A DNA stretch of 35,717 nucleotides. Source: Syntrophomonadaceae bacterium. GTDB lineage: Bacteria > Bacillota > Dethiobacteria > DTU022 > UBA8154. Below the pieces are notes generated by a model. It saw nothing but the letters and a program-made list of their open reading frames with translations, was not told where the DNA came from and ran no database searches. This document shows, one piece after another, positions 24,316-32,661 of this stretch (the stretch's first letter is position 1; every line of letters starts with the position of its first letter). Both the position numbers and the translations under genes were made by a program. The stretch is from contig SLRC01000137.1 in assembly GCA_007131175.1 (NCBI GenBank), positions 1 through 35,717 on the forward strand, written 5' to 3'.

Positions 24316-25149
24316 GTGCTGAAAGCTATTTCGCAGAGTTACAGCGGGTTGCAGGAATTCCAGCAAATGCTTGATATAACGGCACACAATATTGCCAACG
24401 TGAACACGGTTGCTTATAAGGAAAAACAGGTCTCATTTCATGAGCTTACTTACCGGGTCCTGGGTGAAAGACGGTTGCCCCAGGCAGGCAGTCCCCCATT
24501 ACCGCCTCACAACAGTGGCCGGGGGGTTGCCGTATCAAGCGTTGTCCCTTCCCGGGAACAGGGCGGGCTTGCCTTCACGGGCAGAAACATGGACCTTGCT
24601 GTGGTGGGGGAAGGTTTTTTCCGTGTTACACTGCCCGGTGGTGGCTATGCGTATACACGCAGCGGTAATTTTTCCCTTGATATGGACGGTAATTTTACCA
24701 TGCCTGGTGGAATCCTTTTGGACCCGCCCTTATTGCTGGGGGAAAGGGAGGATATGATTGATTTTGAAAGCCTCATGGTAACACCCTCTGGTATAGTGCA
24801 GGCCAACCGCCTGCAGCCGGGAGATGAAGCGGATCCTCTGGCAGAACCCACCGGGAATATCATAGAGTTGGGCCAGCTTCAACTCTATACTTTTATCAAT
24901 CCCCAGAGTCTTTCTGAGATCGGTGGCAATCTTCTCCTTCCCTCTGCGGCCACTGGCCCTCCCCGGGAGGGATCCCCCGGTGCCGATGGTTACGGGGAGA
25001 TCCGGCAGGGCTTCCTGGAAAGTGCCAATGTGGATCTGGCTCGTCAGGTTGCCTCACTGATCCGTGGACAACGGGCACTGCAGTCCGGTTCCCGGGTCCT
25101 GCATGTTGCGGACGAACTGTGGGCTCTGACGCTTAATCTCCAGTCATAG
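24316..25149 (+). CDS. flgG: Flagellar rod protein, FlgG/FlhP-type
   Basis: This is probably a distal rod protein and partner of the preceding gene. The N-terminus shows QMLDITAHNIANVNTVAYKEKQVSFHEL. The core has GRNMDLAVVGEGFFRVTLPGGG, and the C-terminus has GFLESANVDLARQVASLIRGQRALQSGSRV. The length is 277 aa. GTG 24316 is supported by GGAGGTC 9 nt upstream. It ends the first transcription unit; a clear intrinsic terminator follows 25 nt after the stop. B. subtilis FlhP is the nearest functional model. Confidence 0.9.
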   Translation: MLKAISQSYSGLQEFQQMLDITAHNIANVNTVAYKEKQVSFHELTYRVLGERRLPQAGSPPLPPHNSGRGVAVSSVVPSREQGGLAFTGRNMDLAVVGEGFFRVTLPGGGYAYTRSGNFSLDMDGNFTMPGGILLDPPLLLGEREDMIDFESLMVTPSGIVQANRLQPGDEADPLAEPTGNIIELGQLQLYTFINPQSLSEIGGNLLLPSAATGPPREGSPGADGYGEIRQGFLESANVDLARQVASLIRGQRALQSGSRVLHVADELWALTLNLQS

Positions 25150-25174
25150 CAGAGGCGATTACCTGAATGTAGAT

Positions 25175-25210
25175 AATCCCTGCGAATTTTTTGTTTTCAG
25201 GGGTTTTTTT
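25175..25210 (+). terminator. Intrinsic terminator after flgG
   Basis: AATCCCTG at 25175-25182 pairs with CAGGGGTT at 25198-25205 (one G-U pair), and the helix is followed by a run of seven T residues (25204-25210). The loop is A/T-rich and long but can add inner A-T pairs. It lies between flgG and the fliM promoter region, so it should separate the structural operon from the chemotaxis operon. Confidence 0.85.
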
Positions 25211-25237
25211 ATATTAATGTGTAAAATTTCTTGCTTT

Positions 25238-25270
25238 TGCATTTACCTTATTTATGTTAAGATAAATGCA
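25238..25270. promoter_or_regulatory. Long dyad-symmetric element upstream of fliM (candidate operator)
   Basis: The arms TGCATTTACCTTA (25238-25250) and TAAGATAAATGCA (25258-25270) are complementary at 12 of 13 positions around a 7-nt centre. The 33-bp dyad lies 31-63 bp before the fliM ATG, between the flgG terminator and the ribosome binding site. Possible sigma-A elements overlap it (TTGCTT at 25231 and TATGTT at 25253, 16-nt spacing), though the match is modest. No T tract follows, so it is not a terminator. The most likely readings are a repressor/activator operator or an mRNA 5' hairpin; the bound factor is unknown. Confidence 0.6.
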
Positions 25271-25300
25271 TTCAGGATATATATGGGGCAGGTGTAAATA

Positions 25301-26296
25301 ATGTCCAAAGATATTTTGTCCCAATCTGAAATTGACTCCCTGATAGGTGCTTTAAGCAGTGGCACAGTGCAGCCTGCAGAAAAGGAAGAAGATGATGGGG
25401 AGCACCGGGGATACGATTTTCGTCGTCCCAGCAAATTTTCCAAAGAACACATCCGGACCTTACAATTCGTTCATGACAATTACTCCCGGATGCTCAGCAA
25501 CTACCTGGGTGCTTACCTGCGCGTGCCGGTGCAGGTTCAATTAATATCTGTGAGCCAGGTAACTTATGAAGAGTTTGTATTTTCTCTCCCCGTCCCCACC
25601 CTGGTTACCGTATTCAACATGAATGCGGATATGGGGAGTGCAATGCTGGAAACCAACGCTTCTTTTGTTTTTCCCCTTATTGATCTTGTCTTTGGCGGAG
25701 AGGGCAGCATCCCCAAGGAAACCCGTGAACTTACCGACATTGAACTAACCGTAATGCGGCAGATTAACGAGAAGTTGCTGAGTAACTTACGTTACGTCTG
25801 GGAAGATATTGTGGATATAACACCCCGTGTGGAAGGTATGGAAACAAATCCCCAGTTTAACCAAATATTCGCTTCCACCGAAACGGTGGCACTCCTTACT
25901 TTTTCCACACAGATAAAGGGGAACCAGGGACTTTTAAATCTCTGTTTTCCCTTTATTACATTAGAAAAAATTATGCCTAAATTAACGGCCCAGTTCTGGT
26001 TTAAACAGTCGCCGCAGGAGATTTCCCGTTTCCACGAGACCCGTTTGCTCAGGCAACTGGAAAAAGTTGAGGTGGAGGTGGGTGTTGTTCTGGGTCGCAC
26101 AACGGTGACGTTAGACGATTTCTTAAACTTTTCAACCGGCGATATAATTCCCTTGCATTGCATGGAAGGGGATGACCTGGATGTCCTGGTGGAGGGAGAA
26201 GCCTTATTTAAGGCTCAGCCGGGGGCTTTGGGGCAAAATGTGGCCATACAAGTGACGGGGTGGCTTACAGGGGAAGAGGAGGAAGAGCGTGTCTGA
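25301..26296 (+). CDS. fliM: Flagellar motor switch protein FliM
   Basis: FliM is the C-ring protein that binds CheY-P and FliG. The N-terminal CheY-docking peptide is LSQSEIDSLIGAL. The middle domain has FSKEHIRTLQFVHDNYSRML, VFNMNADMGSAMLETNASFVFPLIDLVFGGEG and LTDIELTVMRQINEKLLSNL, all diagnostic. The C-terminal SpoA domain follows (VEVEVGVVLGRTTVTLDDFL and beyond). The 331-aa length is normal. It heads the second operon; fliN begins within its last 8 nt. It is displaced from its usual place after fliL. Confidence 0.98.
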   Translation: MSKDILSQSEIDSLIGALSSGTVQPAEKEEDDGEHRGYDFRRPSKFSKEHIRTLQFVHDNYSRMLSNYLGAYLRVPVQVQLISVSQVTYEEFVFSLPVPTLVTVFNMNADMGSAMLETNASFVFPLIDLVFGGEGSIPKETRELTDIELTVMRQINEKLLSNLRYVWEDIVDITPRVEGMETNPQFNQIFASTETVALLTFSTQIKGNQGLLNLCFPFITLEKIMPKLTAQFWFKQSPQEISRFHETRLLRQLEKVEVEVGVVLGRTTVTLDDFLNFSTGDIIPLHCMEGDDLDVLVEGEALFKAQPGALGQNVAIQVTGWLTGEEEEERV

Positions 26297-26687
26297 TAAT
26301 TTTTTGAGCCAGGAAGAAATAGATGCACTCCTTGGGGGGAAACCTGATGCTTCCACTTCCACAGCGGAGGGGACTGGAGACAGTTTGGATCAACATCATC
26401 GGTCCGGTCATGGGGAAAAAGAAGAGCAACGCAACCTGGAGCTCATTCTCGATTTCCCTTTGCGTTTGTCTGTCCGCCTTGGTGAAGTAACGAAAACTTT
26501 GGAAGAAGTGCGGGAGGTTGGCCCCGGGACGGTGGTGGAACTGGACCGGGTAATCAGCGATCCCGTTGATATTTTTGTTAACGGAAAGTTAATCGGTCGT
26601 GGTGAAGTTGTTGTAGTGGGAGAAAATTTTGGTATAAAGATTACGCACATCTTCACGCCGGTGGAGAGAGTAAAAATTTTAAAATAA
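26289..26687 (+). CDS. fliN: Flagellar motor switch protein FliN
   Basis: FliN is the ring-forming SpoA-domain subunit at the base of the C-ring. The 132-aa protein starts with LSQEEIDALLGG, a FliM/FliY-type CheY-docking peptide, followed by a Ser/Thr/His-rich linker. The C-terminal FliN domain has LILDFPLRLSVRLGEVTKTLEEV, DRVISDPVDIFVNGKLIGRGEVVVVGENFGIKI. GTG 26289 overlaps fliM by 8 nt. The N-terminal peptide is noteworthy because in B. subtilis it belongs to FliY, not to a free FliN. Confidence 0.95.
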   Translation: MSDNFLSQEEIDALLGGKPDASTSTAEGTGDSLDQHHRSGHGEKEEQRNLELILDFPLRLSVRLGEVTKTLEEVREVGPGTVVELDRVISDPVDIFVNGKLIGRGEVVVVGENFGIKITHIFTPVERVKILK

Positions 26688-26711
26688 AAATTACAGACCT
26701 CAGGTGCTGAT

Positions 26712-28436
26712 ATGAGTGAAAAGAATTTACAACCTATGGAAGCAGAAATACTGCTGGAAATCGGGAACGCAACCATCAATGCCGCATCCCAGTCCCTTAC
26801 TTCCTTTGTCAGCGGCGCGATCAGTGTAAAGCCCCCCGCGATAAAAATTGTCAGCATGGAAGAACTGCTTGGGGTGGCAGATAAGGGATTGTTTGTAACT
26901 GTTGTTTTTCATGAAGGAGTGGCCGGGCAGCAGTTTTTGTTTTTCCCGGCGGCAAGCGGAGCGCTCCTTGCAGCCCTTATGCTGGGAAAAGAGCCGCCTG
27001 TTACCCCCCCTCATTTCCTTGATGAGATGGAGCAAAGCGCCCTCAGTGAAGTTGTGGGCATGCTCATGGGCGTTTATACCACTTCTTTGTCCGGTTTTAT
27101 GGGCAGGAGTGTGGAGATTGATCCGCCACAAACTGAAACTGTCTCCCCGGCAGAAAAAGATTATGCCTCCGCCGGCTTTGATAACGAACATTGGGTTGTG
27201 CTGGAGTTTGCCCTTGGATTTGAATCTGACAATGAAGCTGTTTTCTTTCAATATATTCCTTATCCCCTTATGAAAAAGATTGTGGCCCCCCTCATACCGG
27301 AAGAGAGCGGTGCAAAAGTACCGGAGAAAACAACTGATCTTCCGGGGACAGAGCGGGATGCTTTAATTGAAGATACAATAGAGGCTGAAGCAGCTGAAAC
27401 GGCCGAAACGGAAGAAGGCCTCAGCGAAATGCAGCTGGATGCGTTGGCGGAGATTGGCAATATCTCACTCGGGGCATCGGCTACGGCCCTTTCAGAGCTG
27501 CTCAGGCGGAGAGTTCAGATAACCACTCCTGCAGTTAGCCTGACAACAATGCAGGATGTTCGTGCCGGCTATCCTTTACCCTGTCTTGTGATTATGGTCA
27601 ATTACAGTAAGGGACTGGCCGGCAACAATGTGCTCATTCTTAAAAATGATGATGCCCTGTCAATTGTGGGAGTAATGATGGGAATGGAACCTCCCGAAAA
27701 GCCACCGGAATTGGGGGAAATGGAATTGTCCGGCATTGGTGAGGCCATGAACCAGATGATGGGAGCATCGGCTACAGCCATGTCCGATTTTTTTGGCAGG
27801 CTTATTGATATTTCCCCGCCCCGTGTGGAATCCAAAGACCTGCATAGCGAACCCCTGGATGTTACTGAACTGGACGAAGACAACCCGGTGGTTAAGATAA
27901 CTTTCAATATTGAAGTGGATGGGTTGCTGGAAAGCACTTTACTGCAGCTCATCCCATTATCGTTTGCCCGGGAAATGGCCAGTTCGCTCCTCGCCAGTAT
28001 GGGCTTTCCAGAGCCCGGCGTCACGGATAGTATCATGGGTGACCCTGTTGTGCCGCCAACGGTTGAGGAAGAAGAATCCATTAGCTCCAGTTTCAATTTC
28101 TTAGATACGGATGATCCAGCGGAAGGGGAAGCTCTTTCCCCTCCAGGGACATTGGGCCGTATTGCAGAAACGCCCGCTCCTCCTGGGGATCAGGATGCAT
28201 CACGCATCGACATGATTCGGGATATTCCCATAAATATACACGTTTTATTGGGGAAGACACGCCTGCCCCTAAGAAAAGTATTTTCCCTTTTACCCGGCGA
28301 GATCATTGCACTGGAGCGGTACCTTGGGGAAGCAGTGGATATTTATGCCAATGATCGCCTGGTTGCCAAAGGGGAAGTGGTTATGGTTAACGGACAATTT
28401 GGGATCAAGATAATAGACATGTTTAGTGCCCAATAA
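26712..28436 (+). CDS. fliY: FliY-type switch phosphatase with two tandem CheC modules and a SpoA domain
   Basis: FliY is a C-ring protein that dephosphorylates CheY-P. This 574-aa protein has two CheC-like modules and a SpoA domain; B. subtilis FliY (about 378 aa) has one CheC module. Module 1 (about 5-190) keeps E16, N19 and P42 at its first site, but E replaces D at the motif start, and its second site (S109, E113) has G116 where Asn is expected. Module 2 (about 240-430) has two full D/S-x3-E-x2-N-x22-P sites: D243/E247/N250/P273 and S340/E344/N347/P370. An acidic linker joins them. The SpoA domain (about 498-574) has LLPGEIIALERYLGEAVDIYANDRL. No docking peptide is seen at the N-terminus. 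Confidence 0.93.
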   Translation: MSEKNLQPMEAEILLEIGNATINAASQSLTSFVSGAISVKPPAIKIVSMEELLGVADKGLFVTVVFHEGVAGQQFLFFPAASGALLAALMLGKEPPVTPPHFLDEMEQSALSEVVGMLMGVYTTSLSGFMGRSVEIDPPQTETVSPAEKDYASAGFDNEHWVVLEFALGFESDNEAVFFQYIPYPLMKKIVAPLIPEESGAKVPEKTTDLPGTERDALIEDTIEAEAAETAETEEGLSEMQLDALAEIGNISLGASATALSELLRRRVQITTPAVSLTTMQDVRAGYPLPCLVIMVNYSKGLAGNNVLILKNDDALSIVGVMMGMEPPEKPPELGEMELSGIGEAMNQMMGASATAMSDFFGRLIDISPPRVESKDLHSEPLDVTELDEDNPVVKITFNIEVDGLLESTLLQLIPLSFAREMASSLLASMGFPEPGVTDSIMGDPVVPPTVEEEESISSSFNFLDTDDPAEGEALSPPGTLGRIAETPAPPGDQDASRIDMIRDIPINIHVLLGKTRLPLRKVFSLLPGEIIALERYLGEAVDIYANDRLVAKGEVVMVNGQFGIKIIDMFSAQ

Positions 28437-28456
28437 TAGGCAAGGGGTGAATGTCC

Positions 28457-28948
28457 ATGACGGAAAACAGTGGCACCACAGAAGTGCAAATGGTAGCTTT
28501 TAAGCTTGAAAATGAAGAGTTTGCCGTTGACATACATCAAGTGCGGGAAGTGCTGAAAATGACCCAGGTCACCCCCCTTCCCCAATCAGCCCATTATATT
28601 GAGGGAGTCATCAACCTACGTGGGGAGGTTATCCCCGTAGTGGATTTACGGAAGCGGTTTGAATTATCGGAGGAAAAGTGTAATGATCAAACCCGTATTA
28701 TTATTGTGGAAATAATGGATAATGACGTTGGGTTAATTGTAGATTCGGTAACGGAAGTGCTGCGCTTCCCTTCCTCAGCCATCCAGCCTCCACCCACACG
28801 TATCGCCGGTACCCGTACCGACCTGATTCGGGGAGTGGGGAAGCTAGAAAATCGTCTTTTGATTGTCCTGGATATTGAAAAAATACTCTCAACGGAAGAA
28901 ATTATTGCCCTTGATGAAATTACCCTCGGGGATAAGGTTGAGCAGTAA
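28457..28948 (+). CDS. cheW: Chemotaxis coupling protein CheW
   Basis: CheW links CheA to chemoreceptor tips in the signalling arrays. The SH3-like double beta-barrel is recognised from VQMVAFKLENEEFAVDIHQVREVLKM, HYIEGVINLRGEVIPVVDLRKRF, then IVEIMDNDVGLIVDSVTEVLR and GVGKLENRLLIVLDIEKIL. ATG 28451 and ATG 28457 are both possible; GGGGTG is better spaced for 28457 (163 aa). It is followed by cheA. No receptor (MCP) genes are in the window. Confidence 0.97.
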   Translation: MTENSGTTEVQMVAFKLENEEFAVDIHQVREVLKMTQVTPLPQSAHYIEGVINLRGEVIPVVDLRKRFELSEEKCNDQTRIIIVEIMDNDVGLIVDSVTEVLRFPSSAIQPPPTRIAGTRTDLIRGVGKLENRLLIVLDIEKILSTEEIIALDEITLGDKVEQ

Positions 28949-28975
28949 GCCTGCCTGGGGAAAGGAGAAGATTGT

Positions 28976-31147
28976 ATGGAGGAGTACAGGGCTCTCTTCC
29001 TTGCTGAGGCCCGGGATTACCTGCAGGGCATGACAGATCATTTGCTGCATATGGAAAAGGATCCCGGCGACGCAGCTCATCTCACAGAGGTGTTCCGTTC
29101 TGCCCACAGTCTTAAGGGGATGGCCGGAACCATGGGATACAATCTAATCTCCGGTTTGACACATAAGATGGAAACGCTGCTTGATTCATTAAGGGGGGGC
29201 CACACCAAGGTGGAAACTGAGATGGTCAGCCTGCTTTTTGAAGCGGTGGATCTGGTTCAGTTAATGGTGAACAACCTGGACAGGCAGGCAGATTATACAG
29301 AAACGGTGCTGGAATTGGAACATAAGCTTCTGGCCTGGCTGGACCGGGAACCTGGCTTAGAACCGGTTCCCGTTAAGCAAAATATAAACCAGTTGGCAGT
29401 TAAGGATCCAGACAAAGGCACTTCAGGTGGTGGTAGCCAAACCTTTAACAAAGATGTGCAAAATTTCAATGAATATGAAAAGGAAATGTTAAAGGATGCC
29501 ATGCTTAAAGGGAAATCCATCCTGCATATTCATGTACGGTTGCTTGAAGGCTCCCTTTTGAAAGCAGTGCGGGCCTATATGATTTATAAAGCAGTGGAGG
29601 ATCAGGGTGATATTATTAAGACAGAACCTTGTATGCCCGAACTGGAGGAGGGACAGTTTGAGCGGGACTTTAGCCTGTTTGTTGTTGGTTTGCCTGATCA
29701 TGATGAATTGCGCCGCTCCATTGAGGGTATCTCCGAAGTGGAGAAAGTGCATGTTGTCCCCCTGGTGCCCGATTGGGAACCGGAAATGGAGATTGCTGCT
29801 ACGGCGGCTGTTTTTGTATCCCCTGAAGGGGATACTCCTGCAATATCAACGGCAGATCTGCCTTTGGAGCAGGAGCATCAGCCCCCGTCAACTTCGGATA
29901 TGGCTAACCGGTTAGCAATCCCCCGGGATAACAAAGAAAAGGCCCCAACCCTGGCCAGGGCTGCTGAAAAGACAGTACGGGTGGAGACGGCCAAGCTTGA
30001 CATCCTGGTTAATCTGGTAGGTGAACTGGTTATCAATCGCACCCGTGTGCTGGAATTGGGAAAAGGTGCGGACAAGGAGTTGTTGGAAGGGTCCCTGGAA
30101 CAACTTAAGCGTATAACCAATGATCTGCAAAGCGCCGTAATGACACTGCGTATGTTCCCCATTAAACAGGTATTTCACCGCTTTCCCCGTATGGTACGTG
30201 ATCTTGCTATTGGGCAAAACAAGGAAGTGGAACTGGTAATTACGGGAGAGGATACAGAACTGGACCGAACGATTGTAAACCAGGTGGGTGACCCCCTTGT
30301 TCACTTGCTGCGCAATGCAGTTGACCACGGGATTGAAACGCCGGAAGAACGAAAAGCCAAAGGCAAAAACCCTGCCGGCCGTATCGTTTTGGAAGCACAT
30401 CATGAAGGCAGCCATGTTGTTGTCAGTGTTTCTGATGATGGCAAAGGGATAGACCCGGAAGCTATCAAAAAGAAAGTCCTGGAAAAGGGCATTGTCAGCA
30501 GTCAGGAACTGGAAATAATGAACGGGTCGGAGTTGGTGAACCTCATATTTCGCAGCGGTTTCAGCACTTCGGAGACAGTTACGGATATTTCCGGCCGGGG
30601 CGTGGGAATGGATGTGGTAAAGACGTCAGTGGAGGCCATAAACGGTACTGTGGAACTAAAAAGTGAAATAGATAAGGGCTCACATTTTGTGTTAAGGCTG
30701 CCCCTTACCCTGGCCATTATCCATGCCCTTATGGTAAAGGCCGGCAATGAGATTTATGCCATCCCCATTGAAGCCATCCTTGAAAATATATTTGTGGAAC
30801 CTGATGAAATCCGGACAGTAAACCGGGACAGGGTGATTACCTTGCGGGAAGAAGTTCTCCCCCTGAGCAGTTTAAGCGAGAGCCTGGGTATGGGAACGTT
30901 TAAACAACGAAAGATGTATCCGGTGGTCGTGGTCCGGGCTGGAAATAAAAAAGCCGGCCTTATCGTTGACGATCTGCTGGGCCAGCAGGAGATAGTGATT
31001 AAATCACTCAGTAAATTTGTTGATGGCATTAGAGGTATTGCCGGCGCCACTGTTTTAGGTGACGGCCGGGTGGCGTTGATTCTGGACGTGGCCACTTTGC
31101 TTGAAGATGGGAGGGTTATTATTGGGAAAGAAAGTTCTCATCACTGA
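28976..31147 (+). CDS. cheA: Chemotaxis histidine kinase CheA
   Basis: CheA autophosphorylates in response to receptor state and passes phosphate to CheY and CheB. The HPt domain has the phospho-acceptor His44 in VFRSAHSLKGMAGTMG. A P2 CheY/CheB-binding domain lies around 180-265. Dimerisation begins at VRVETAKLDILVNLVGEL. The kinase domain has the N box HLLRNAVDHGIETPEER (about 442), DDGKGID (about 486) and GRGVGMDVV (about 540). The C-terminal CheW-like domain spans about 590-715. The length of 723 aa is typical. The 3' end overlaps cheY by 26 nt. Confidence 0.98.
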   Translation: MEEYRALFLAEARDYLQGMTDHLLHMEKDPGDAAHLTEVFRSAHSLKGMAGTMGYNLISGLTHKMETLLDSLRGGHTKVETEMVSLLFEAVDLVQLMVNNLDRQADYTETVLELEHKLLAWLDREPGLEPVPVKQNINQLAVKDPDKGTSGGGSQTFNKDVQNFNEYEKEMLKDAMLKGKSILHIHVRLLEGSLLKAVRAYMIYKAVEDQGDIIKTEPCMPELEEGQFERDFSLFVVGLPDHDELRRSIEGISEVEKVHVVPLVPDWEPEMEIAATAAVFVSPEGDTPAISTADLPLEQEHQPPSTSDMANRLAIPRDNKEKAPTLARAAEKTVRVETAKLDILVNLVGELVINRTRVLELGKGADKELLEGSLEQLKRITNDLQSAVMTLRMFPIKQVFHRFPRMVRDLAIGQNKEVELVITGEDTELDRTIVNQVGDPLVHLLRNAVDHGIETPEERKAKGKNPAGRIVLEAHHEGSHVVVSVSDDGKGIDPEAIKKKVLEKGIVSSQELEIMNGSELVNLIFRSGFSTSETVTDISGRGVGMDVVKTSVEAINGTVELKSEIDKGSHFVLRLPLTLAIIHALMVKAGNEIYAIPIEAILENIFVEPDEIRTVNRDRVITLREEVLPLSSLSESLGMGTFKQRKMYPVVVVRAGNKKAGLIVDDLLGQQEIVIKSLSKFVDGIRGIAGATVLGDGRVALILDVATLLEDGRVIIGKESSHH

Positions 31148-31487
31148 TGACACCGCATTTATGCGCATGACCTTGCGCAACGTTCTGGAAAAGAACGGCT
31201 ATGAAATAGCGGATGAAGCGGAAGATGGGCAACAGGCTGTGGAAAAGTACGAGCAACACAAACCTGACCTGGTGACGATGGATATTACCATGCCCAACAT
31301 GGATGGTATCACCGCCATCAAATTAATCGTGGAGAAAAATCCCGATGCAAAAATTGTCGTTGTGAGTGCCATGGGGCAAAAAGCCCTGGTAATTGAAGCA
31401 CTGAATGCCGGGGCAAGAGATTTTATCGTGAAACCTTTCCAACCAGACCGTATTGTTGAAGCCTTAAACAAGGTGGGGGGAGCTTAA
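31122..31487 (+). CDS. cheY: Chemotaxis response regulator CheY
   Basis: CheY is a single-domain receiver that, when phosphorylated, binds FliM/FliN-type docking peptides to change rotation. With TTG 31122 (GGGAGGG 6 nt upstream) the protein is 121 aa, and the acidic pocket is D9-D10, phospho-acceptor D54 (VTMDITMPNMDG), switch S82 and K104 (FIVKPF). D54 and K104 fall at the same numbers as in B. subtilis CheY, which supports this start over the track TTG at 31101. It lies inside the chemotaxis cluster rather than next to fliO as in B. subtilis. Confidence 0.97.
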   Translation: MGKKVLITDDTAFMRMTLRNVLEKNGYEIADEAEDGQQAVEKYEQHKPDLVTMDITMPNMDGITAIKLIVEKNPDAKIVVVSAMGQKALVIEALNAGARDFIVKPFQPDRIVEALNKVGGA

Positions 31488-31514
31488 TGGAAACAAGACA
31501 ATGGGGTGAATTCT

Positions 31515-32120
31515 TTGGACGAACCTAAAATGGACAGTAACAGGCTGGATGTTTTAAAAGAGCTGGCTAATATCGGTGTTGGCAATGCCCTAACTTCCCT
31601 TTCCACGTTACTTTCCGGTGAAAAGATCGACATGGATGTTCCCGTTGCCACCCTCGTTCCCCTCCAGGATGTACCGGAAATGCTGGCAGAAGAGGAATCG
31701 GCCATGGCAGGCATTTATATTAAAGCTTCCGGGGATGTTGACCTCACCGTCCTCTTTGTCCTTTCCCTGGAAAGTGCAAACAACCTGATTACTTCTTTAG
31801 TCCCCGGTTCCAGGGGAGATTTTGACGAGATGGGTATATCAGTGTTAATGGAAGTGGGTAATATCCTTACTGCATCTTATCTTAATGCCATTTCCGTTAT
31901 GACTGACTTAATATTATTGCCGTCACCACCGGAAGTGGCAGTGGATATGGCAGGGGCCATCGTTTCAACGGTGCTGGCACAGTCCAGTGCTATTGAAGAC
32001 AACATTGTCCTGCTTAAAACATCCTTGTATACGAAGCAAACTGAAATCAATGGCAGTATCCTAATCGTGCCTGAAATAGATTCCATGGAAAAAATCCTGG
32101 GCATTTTGGGTCTTGGGTGA
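31515..32120 (+). CDS. cheC: CheY-P phosphatase CheC
   Basis: CheC hydrolyses CheY-P and binds CheD. Both active-site helices are visible: D-x3-E-x2-N in LDVLKELANIGVGNAL, and S-x3-E-x2-N-x22-P in ISVLMEVGNILTASYLNA. The spacing to Pro in the first site seems to be 23 rather than 22 residues. The length is 201 aa from TTG 31515, which has GGGGTGAA upstream; the track GTG 31506 is an alternative. It is followed by cheD, its usual partner, with almost no gap. With FliY, the locus encodes three CheC-type modules. Confidence 0.96.
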   Translation: MDEPKMDSNRLDVLKELANIGVGNALTSLSTLLSGEKIDMDVPVATLVPLQDVPEMLAEEESAMAGIYIKASGDVDLTVLFVLSLESANNLITSLVPGSRGDFDEMGISVLMEVGNILTASYLNAISVMTDLILLPSPPEVAVDMAGAIVSTVLAQSSAIEDNIVLLKTSLYTKQTEINGSILIVPEIDSMEKILGILGLG

Positions 32121-32125
32121 CTCTA

Positions 32126-32626
32126 ATGGGGTCAGGGGATATGGAAGCTGTGAAAGTGAAGATCGCTGATCTTGCTGCGTTAAAGGAAAGGGGTATGATT
32201 ATTACTGTGGGACTGGGGTCCTGTGTGGGAATAGGTCTTTACGATGATAACACGAAGGTAGGCGGTTTGGCTCACATCCTCCTTGCAGAGAGTGCACCAT
32301 ATAAGAACAGGGATGGAGCTTTAAATGCAGCTAAATTTGCCGATACGGCAATTCCTGAACTGGTTAGGAAAATGGAAAGTTTAGGTGGACAATGCAGGCG
32401 CCTCCAAGCCAAGATCGCCGGCGGAAGCCAGCTTTTCCCGTTTAATAAAACGGGTATCAGTGTGGGGGAAAAAAATATAAATGCGGTGCGCCGTACCCTA
32501 AAAGAGTTGAATATTCCCATTTTGGGGGAAGATGTGGGAGGAAACCATGGACGCACAATGCGGCTTTTTATTCATAACGGCCAGGTTAAAATAACAACAG
32601 TGGGCAAAGGGGAAATAATACTATAA
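32126..32626 (+). CDS. cheD: Chemoreceptor glutamine deamidase CheD
   Basis: CheD deamidates receptor glutamines and forms a regulatory complex with CheC. The catalytic Cys lies in VGLGSCVGIGLYD and the His in GGLAHILL, matching the family C-H-T arrangement; the Thr is probably in FADTAIPELVRKM. IAGGSQLFP and GEDVGGNHGRTMRLFI are further family motifs. Starts at GTG 32117, ATG 32126 and ATG 32141 are possible; ATG 32126 fits GGGTGA best and gives 166 aa. It is adjacent to cheC. Confidence 0.95.
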   Translation: MGSGDMEAVKVKIADLAALKERGMIITVGLGSCVGIGLYDDNTKVGGLAHILLAESAPYKNRDGALNAAKFADTAIPELVRKMESLGGQCRRLQAKIAGGSQLFPFNKTGISVGEKNINAVRRTLKELNIPILGEDVGGNHGRTMRLFIHNGQVKITTVGKGEIIL

Positions 32627-32661
32627 ATTTCAGCAGATAACGATGTTACAGGGGAGAAGTA

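Noticed and set aside
31101-31121. Upstream TTG/ATG starts for cheY
   Set aside because: They place the phospho-acceptor away from residue 54 and lack ribosome binding sites; TTG 31122 fits both.
32322-32346. TAAA...GCCGATAC inside cheD as a sigma-28 promoter
   Set aside because: The spacer is only 13 nt and the site lies in coding sequence without a gene start suitably downstream.
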